Source: CAVUNY01 sp963843535
GTDB lineage: Bacteria > Chloroflexota > Anaerolineae > Anaerolineales > Anaerolineaceae
Direction of reading: 5' to 3'
Length of the DNA: 64,000 bases
NCBI GenBank assembly: GCA_963843535.1
Contig: CAWJKU010000001.1
Location: 558,001 to 622,000, forward strand
The translations under genes and the position numbers were made by a program. The first letter of the stretch is position 1; every line of letters starts with the position of its first letter. Below, one piece after another: positions 59,018-64,000 of the stretch. The notes beneath the pieces are model-generated. The model was not told the DNA's origin, made no database searches, and saw only the letters and a program-made list of their open reading frames with translations.

Positions 59018-59761
59018 TCACGCCTGCGGTTGGCGTACGCCGCTTACCCGGCCGTCTTCCAGATCAAAAACCAGGTGGGCATACTCCTCGATCACCGGGT
59101 CATGGGTCGCCAGGATCAGGGTGACGCCTTCTTTCTCAACGATGTGTCGAAACAAGGCGTAGATTTGGCGAGCGGTAGCGCTGTCCAGTTCACCGGTTGG
59201 CTCATCGGCCAGAATCAGGTCGGGATGGGTAGAAATGGCGCGGGCAATCGCCACCCGCTGCTGCTGCCCGCCAGATAATTCCCAGGGGCGGTGGTTGGCC
59301 CAGGCCCCCAGGCCGACGATCTCCAGGCTGCGCATCGCCCTTTCACGCCGTGCCTGGTGGATCCCGGCTATGCGCAGCATCAATTCCACATTTTCAAGGG
59401 CAGAGAAGGCTGGAAAAATTGCGAAGGATTGGAAAACAAACCCGATGCGGTGGCGGCGTACATCGGTGATCTCCTGGGCGCTCATCTGAGCAAGAGGTTT
59501 TCCAAACAACTGGATGGTTCCATGGGTGGGCTGGTCCAGGCCGCCGATCATGTTGAGCAGGGTCGTTTTTCCTGAGCCGGAGCGGCCTTTTAAAGCTGCC
59601 ATCACACCCTTGGGCACCTCCAAGGACAGATCACGCAAGGCAGCGACCTGGGCCGAACCCAGTGAATAAATGCGGCTGACCTGATGAACCGCGACCAAAG
59701 GCGTATCTTGGTCTGGAGCGGAGGGCAGATTGATCAAAGGCGAGGTGTCTTCTTGAGTCAC
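59018..59761 (-). CDS. LolD/MacB-type ABC ATPase
   Basis: The 247-residue protein has Walker A LKGRSGSGKTTLLN, signature LSGGQQQRVAIARAI, LILADEPTGELDS and switch His in ATHDPVIEEY. It starts at GTG after GAGGAGAT, 14 bases past the previous gene. A second ATPase of the same type lies directly upstream, so the FtsX-like permease may be served by a heterodimer. Confidence 0.88.
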   Translation of the reverse strand: MTQEDTSPLINLPSAPDQDTPLVAVHQVSRIYSLGSAQVAALRDLSLEVPKGVMAALKGRSGSGKTTLLNMIGGLDQPTHGTIQLFGKPLAQMSAQEITDVRRHRIGFVFQSFAIFPAFSALENVELMLRIAGIHQARRERAMRSLEIVGLGAWANHRPWELSGGQQQRVAIARAISTHPDLILADEPTGELDSATARQIYALFRHIVEKEGVTLILATHDPVIEEYAHLVFDLEDGRVSGVRQPQA

Positions 59762-59775
59762 AGGGATGTATCTCC

Positions 59776-60842
59776 TCAGCGGCGAAACCGGTTGGATAAC
59801 CGGCGGAAGATCGATTTCCGAGTCGGGGGCGGTTCTTCAGAATAAATCAAGGCCAGCTGTTCCTCAAGCGTGAGAGGCTTTTTACCAGCATTGGGATTGT
59901 TTTCATCCAGGACTGGGTTAATTTGAATGGTATTATCCCGCAGGTCAAGCTGCGCCCGTTTGCCGATCTGCAGCTTTTCCAACCATTCGCGCGGGATTTG
60001 CAGTCGTCCGGCAGAATCCAGGACAACATATTCGTGGTAAGTGACCGTTTCTTTGTCTTCGGCCGGCGCAAGTTCCGCGGCAGGATCCGGCTGTTGGAAT
60101 TGAGAAAGGGGGAAGACTCTCGCCGGCCTACCTGGCGGATGATCTCCGTACTGATTTTGCCATCGCGGATGGCAACCACCCGGTCGACCTGGCGGGCTAT
60201 TCTTGGATCGTGGGTGACGATGATGATGGTCAGATCCATTAATTTGCCCAGCCTGCGGAAGGTATCCATAATCGCCTGGGCGGTAGTCGAATCGACCTCA
60301 CCGGTAGGCTCATCCCCCAGCAGCAGAACCGGGCGGTTAGCCAGGGCAACTGCAATCGCAATTCGCTGCTGTTCCCCACCGGAAAGCTGGGTCAGTTTGT
60401 GGTCGCGGCGCTCATACAGGCCAACTGCATTCAGTAATTCCGATGACCAGTTTCGCTTCTGCCTCGTGCTGTCGCTCCAGGCCATGGTCATTGGCAGCTC
60501 GATATTTTCCTGGGCAGAAAGGTAGGGAATAAGGTTGCGAGATGTTTGCTGCCAGACAAAGCCAACTTTTTTCCGCTGGTAATCGTTCAATAATCTACCT
60601 GATAAATTAAGCAGATCGATACCGTCTACGGATACTTTTCCGGCTGAGGGGAAATCAAGACCCCCCAGGATGTTCATCAAGGTCGTTTTGCCTGAACCGG
60701 AATTGCCCACAATGCCGAGCATCTCGCCGCGTTTCACAATCAGGTCAAGTCCTTGCAGGGCGACAACCTCCAGGTCAGCCACTTTATAAATGCGGACCAG
60801 ATTTTCGCATACGACCAGCGAGTCTGAATTATTCAACATCAT
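59776..60842 (-). pseudogene. ABC ATPase with C-terminal AbrB-like domain, one frameshift
   Basis: The first 238 residues are a MacB-type ATPase: Walker A VGNSGSGKTTLMN, signature LSGGEQQRIAIAVAL, LLLGDEPTGEVDS and TIIIVTHDPRI. In the given frame the tail after RQVGRRES is basic and unlike any ABC protein. Adding one base in 60108-60118 (GGGGGAAGA run) restores a frame to 59776 that reads VVLDSAGRLQIPREWLEKL and IGKRAQLDLRDNTIQI, an AbrB/SpoVT-type swapped-hairpin domain. Corrected length is 355 residues. It acts with the large FtsX permease 24 bases upstream. What an AbrB fold does on a transporter ATPase is unknown. Confidence 0.78.
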
Positions 60843-60866
60843 CTTAAGACGGTCCTTAAATCCTAC

Positions 60867-63716
60867 TCATACGGTTTCACCCAGCTTGACAGCCTGGAAA
60901 ACTTTCAACCTCACCAGGTAAATGATCGTTCCGATCATGGTCAGGCTCAAGATCAAGCCAAAGGTCAGGCTCAGCCAGCCGGCTTCAGACCAACCGATGA
61001 GAACCTGGAACGGTGGAACTGGAGCACCAGGCGTGGCGCCGGTTTGCAGGAATGGAACAAACATCACACTGGTCAGCAGGCCGATCGCTGCCCCGCAGAG
61101 GATCGCCAGGCCCATTAAGATCACCTGCTCCGATACCAACGACGCAATCAGCTGCTTCACCGAAAGGCCAATCGCCTGGAGAATTCCAAGCTGGATAAAT
61201 CGCCGCCGCAAGGCTGCGTAAGAATAGATCAGGAATCCGATGCCTGGCATCAATCCGGTTACAAAGAACCCGACGTTCAGGATTCCAAACAGGCCCATCC
61301 TTTCCGGTTTATCCTGGCCTTTCTGGACAGCGGTAAATGCGTCGCCCTCGACGGTGACAAGCCCCACATTTATGCCAATGCGGTCAAGGATGCCGGCGGT
61401 CACAGCCTGTGGATCTGCATCGGGTTTCAGTTTAACCCACATCTGGTATCCTTCCACATCCTCAGGGTAATTGAAGATGGAATCCAGATTGACGATCAAA
61501 GTCGGCTTATTTGATGGAAATACGGTCGGAAAATAATCGTACGATCCAACGACGACCAGATCGCGGTTGTATTTTAATCCGCCGGCAGAAATGCTGACGG
61601 CAAGCTGGTCACCCAGGACAACACCATTCTCGGTAATCAGGCTGGTTGGAACCAGAACACCGTCCAGGTTCAACCCCAGGTCATTCATTAAGGTCCCCAT
61701 ATCATCGGCAGAAAAATCATCCCGGAAGTAAGCCGCGTTGGGAAAGTCAATCCGGTCTATGCCCATTATTGTGCTGGAAATATTTCCTCGGCCGAATGAA
61801 AAATCTCCGTCATATTTTCCGACTCGGGTCGCGTTTTCGACCCCCTCGACCTTGAGGTGGTCTTCTACCGGCAAAAAGCTTTCGATCAATTCTGTAGATG
61901 AGGGGCCGCCTTCGCCCCCTGCGCCAGAACTGGTGACAATGAATTCTTTTAAGGCTAGGTCCGATCCCACTTTGTAGTATTCGGAGTCAAACAGCCAGCG
62001 GTCCAATGTGCGCGCGGTTGAGACGGTGAAAATTGAGAGCCCAAGGGCAATTATAATCAGCAGCAGGGCGCTGGAATGATCTTGCGAACGGCGGGCAATC
62101 TGCTGAAAAGAAAGAAATGCCCACACTCCGCGTGCGCGGCTGGCGACGGCAGCCATCAAGCGCACAATCAAGGGGATGAAGCGCACGACAACCAGGCTGA
62201 GAGCGATAGCAAATATCGCCGGGGCGACAAACAGCAGCGGGTCGCGAAATTGCTGGACTGTCGCCAGCTGAGATTGGGTCAGCAGCTGGGTTGGCACTGC
62301 TCCCTGCTGCGACCAACTTCTCAAGACAAAGTAAGCATACAGTCCCGGGATGAGTAAGAGAAAATCCAGATAAAATCGCTCCCAGATGGGTTTCTGGCTG
62401 CCCCGAGACTGTTCTTGCTTTACACGCAAGACGGTTATCCGCGAGGCTGAAATCACCGGCGCGAAACGCGCGAAAATAATGATCGCGGCTGCTCCCAAAA
62501 GAACAGGTAGATTTAACCCGGCAAATGAAATCGCAAAGATCGGGCGGTTGGTGAACTGGAGGAAAGACAACGTCTGGTTCATCAGGTTGGCTGCCAGCCA
62601 ACCCAGCAGAAGAGACAAGGGTATGGCGATCAAGAACAAAAGCAAGCTTTCTACCAGGTTCAGCAGCATCACTTCGGTCCGGCTGGTACCCCGGGCGCGC
62701 AGGATAGCGGTTTCATTTTCATACTGCTGTACGGATATACGCGCGGTAAGGCCAATAAAAATCAGCGCCAGTACCACCATTGGCGAGCCAACCACGTAGA
62801 ACATGGTTGTCAGGGTCTGGGCTCGTTTATCATAAGCTACCAGGGCTTGCAATGGTGTGGATACATTCTTGATGCCTTCCACCCGTTTTGTCAGCTCAGC
62901 ATCTACTCTGACCAGCCCGCGCAGGTATTGGGCTGCATTTTGAAACTGCAGATCTTGATCGTTAATAATGACGTACCAGGATACCTCTTCAATAGGCTGC
63001 TCTGATACTGGTTTTACCCGGTTCAGGTAAGTTTCTACCGGGATCCATAAGGTTCGTGAATAAGCAGAGTTTGGGTCGGAGTACCAGACCGGATCGTTAA
63101 CATTTTTTACAGACCAGAAACCAACAATTTCTACCTGCAAAGGATCCAGCAGGAAATGGTCGCCAATTTTCAGGAGCATTTCATCGGCCATCGCCACGGG
63201 AACCGCTACCTGAATTGGCCCGCTGCTTCCACGATCTGGATCGGGCCATTTCCCTTCGACAATTTCAGCGCGCTGCGGTAGCAGCTCCTGTACGAGAAAA
63301 GACCAGCGCCCCATGGGCGATGTTTTCCCCTCGGGCCAGCGGCCGGTCATATCCGTGACGACCAGGCCGCTGGAATAGATGTCCATCACTACCTGGTCGA
63401 CCTTTAAACCCAATTCGGTGGGAATCTGGCTTTTCAAGAATTCGCCAATCGCCAGACTTTTATCATAATCGATCAGGGAGGTAATGCCTTTTTCCTGATA
63501 CTGGTAGCGCAGGCTGAACAGGTTGCGATGGGTTTGTGCTCTGATTTCATCCAGCTGGTTGCGTAAAACATCCCCTGATACGGCATCGGAGAAAATTGGG
63601 ACGCATACCGCCACGGTCAAAATAGCCAGCACGCCGATCAATGCGCTGGCACTTAACCCAAGGTTGTGCCGCATCCGTTTGAGGACTAACCCCAACATGG
63701 ACAAAAAATTGGTCAT
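60867..63716 (-). CDS. Large FtsX-family ABC permease
   Basis: The 949-residue protein has an N-terminal helix (RHNLGLSASALIGVLAILTV), a large extracytoplasmic domain, and two FtsX-type three-helix blocks (about 315-430 and 815-945), with additional helices between (FYLDFLLLIPGLYAYFVL). The doubled arrangement is that of the long MacB/LolC-like permeases (type VII ABC). It would use ATP to pull or push substrates at the outer side rather than through a channel. It follows an adaptor gene and precedes two ATPases. Nothing in the sequence names the substrate. Confidence 0.88.
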   Translation of the reverse strand: MTNFLSMLGLVLKRMRHNLGLSASALIGVLAILTVAVCVPIFSDAVSGDVLRNQLDEIRAQTHRNLFSLRYQYQEKGITSLIDYDKSLAIGEFLKSQIPTELGLKVDQVVMDIYSSGLVVTDMTGRWPEGKTSPMGRWSFLVQELLPQRAEIVEGKWPDPDRGSSGPIQVAVPVAMADEMLLKIGDHFLLDPLQVEIVGFWSVKNVNDPVWYSDPNSAYSRTLWIPVETYLNRVKPVSEQPIEEVSWYVIINDQDLQFQNAAQYLRGLVRVDAELTKRVEGIKNVSTPLQALVAYDKRAQTLTTMFYVVGSPMVVLALIFIGLTARISVQQYENETAILRARGTSRTEVMLLNLVESLLLFLIAIPLSLLLGWLAANLMNQTLSFLQFTNRPIFAISFAGLNLPVLLGAAAIIIFARFAPVISASRITVLRVKQEQSRGSQKPIWERFYLDFLLLIPGLYAYFVLRSWSQQGAVPTQLLTQSQLATVQQFRDPLLFVAPAIFAIALSLVVVRFIPLIVRLMAAVASRARGVWAFLSFQQIARRSQDHSSALLLIIIALGLSIFTVSTARTLDRWLFDSEYYKVGSDLALKEFIVTSSGAGGEGGPSSTELIESFLPVEDHLKVEGVENATRVGKYDGDFSFGRGNISSTIMGIDRIDFPNAAYFRDDFSADDMGTLMNDLGLNLDGVLVPTSLITENGVVLGDQLAVSISAGGLKYNRDLVVVGSYDYFPTVFPSNKPTLIVNLDSIFNYPEDVEGYQMWVKLKPDADPQAVTAGILDRIGINVGLVTVEGDAFTAVQKGQDKPERMGLFGILNVGFFVTGLMPGIGFLIYSYAALRRRFIQLGILQAIGLSVKQLIASLVSEQVILMGLAILCGAAIGLLTSVMFVPFLQTGATPGAPVPPFQVLIGWSEAGWLSLTFGLILSLTMIGTIIYLVRLKVFQAVKLGETV

Positions 63717-63729
63717 CGTCTGGCTCCGA

Positions 63730-64000
63730 TCAAGGACCTACAACGAGATCGCCTTCCTGCAGATCTCCCTCGATCTCCCAGCGTTCACCGGTCTGAAGGC
63801 CGATTTTGGTGATTTCCACCCGCTGGCGGCGATCACCTTTTTGAACGATGACGAAATTAAGCCCGCGGTAATTCCGAATGGCCGCTGGCGGAAGAAGCAG
63901 TACGTTTTCACGGCGGCCAATCACGACATTCAGGTTGACTTTTGCGCCCACTTTCAGTTCATCTTTTGAAACATCCGTTGGAACGCTGAAGTACATCCAA
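63730..64000 (-). CDS. MacA/HlyD-like adaptor, C-terminal part only
   Basis: The visible 89 codons belong to the end of a periplasmic adaptor: the beta-barrel strand VGAKVNLNVVIGRRENVLLLPP, then GLNFVIVQKGDRRQRVEITK and GLQTGERWEIEGDLQEGD before VVGP. The gene continues beyond the right edge. It heads the operon of permease and two ATPases, giving the full MFP-permease-ATPase set of a MacB-type system. Confidence 0.72.
   Translation of the reverse strand, partial: WMYFSVPTDVSKDELKVGAKVNLNVVIGRRENVLLLPPAAIRNYRGLNFVIVQKGDRRQRVEITKIGLQTGERWEIEGDLQEGDLVVGP

Overview
The window looks like chromosomal DNA from a Chloroflexota bacterium, most likely of the class Anaerolineae. This rests on the style of the genes, not on a marker: lipoproteins with long Thr/Pro (TPT-type) linkers, a DUF3048 lipoprotein, Rho with a LysM/M23 peptidase behind it, several MacB-type ABC systems, and GH3, L-fucose isomerase and GH106-like sugar genes. 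Coding density is high and both strands are used in short operons. I found no rRNA, tRNA, CRISPR array, transposase, phage gene or replication origin.

Layout. 0-12 kb: truncated lytic transglycosylase, a phosphatase/GT-C operon, two tandem serine beta-lactamase-like exported proteins, a GH3 glucosidase, an alpha/alpha-toroid protein, a MerR regulator with a textbook 19-bp-spacer promoter, and a PLDc_N/ABC-2 exporter operon. 12-20.6 kb: Rho coupled to a LysM/M23 peptidase, a DUF624 membrane protein, an ABC-F ATPase behind a leader peptide and terminator, two lipoproteins and a threonine synthase-like enzyme. 20.7-30 kb: M32 carboxypeptidase, a SerA-like dehydrogenase, a MacB-type exporter whose adaptor and permease carry six frameshifts, an HEWTH metalloprotease, FmdB and guanylate kinase (one frameshift each), and a rhomboid. 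30-38 kb: a structured intergenic region with a CRP-like site and a MITE-like repeat, a CBS protein, an orphan ABC ATPase, DUF402, DUF2085 and DUF3048 proteins, a candidate structured RNA/leader peptide, and a BNR-repeat exported protein. 37-46.5 kb: UroD-like enzyme, TPR-TM-propeller protein, then a sugar locus (GH106-like hydrolase, LacI regulator with a 36-bp palindromic operator, fucose isomerase). 46.5-64 kb: MFS exporter, an operon of amidohydrolase, U32 peptidase, methyltransferase and glycosyltransferase, a DinB-dienelactone hydrolase fusion, SH3 protein, YigZ, MATE, SecF, PlsC, and a second MacB-type system that includes an ABC ATPase fused to an AbrB-like domain and runs off the right edge.

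Themes. Export and self-protection recur: two MacB-like systems, an ABC-2 exporter, ABC-F, MATE and MFS. Promoters are unusually readable, and twelve share an extended -10 of the form TG(C/G)TANNAT or a close variant. Two genes (38369 and 53353) start so close to the -10 that their mRNAs should be leaderless. Intergenic regions carry a family of long hairpins with mostly 3-nt loops. Nine frameshifts occur in five genes, eight of them within 23.5-29.2 kb and including guanylate kinase, which points to base-call errors at least as much as to gene decay.

The best candidates for something undescribed are the 34.75-34.95 kb structured RNA with mutually exclusive pairings around a tiny ORF, the ABC-F attenuator at 15.7 kb, and the ABC ATPase-AbrB fusion at 60 kb.
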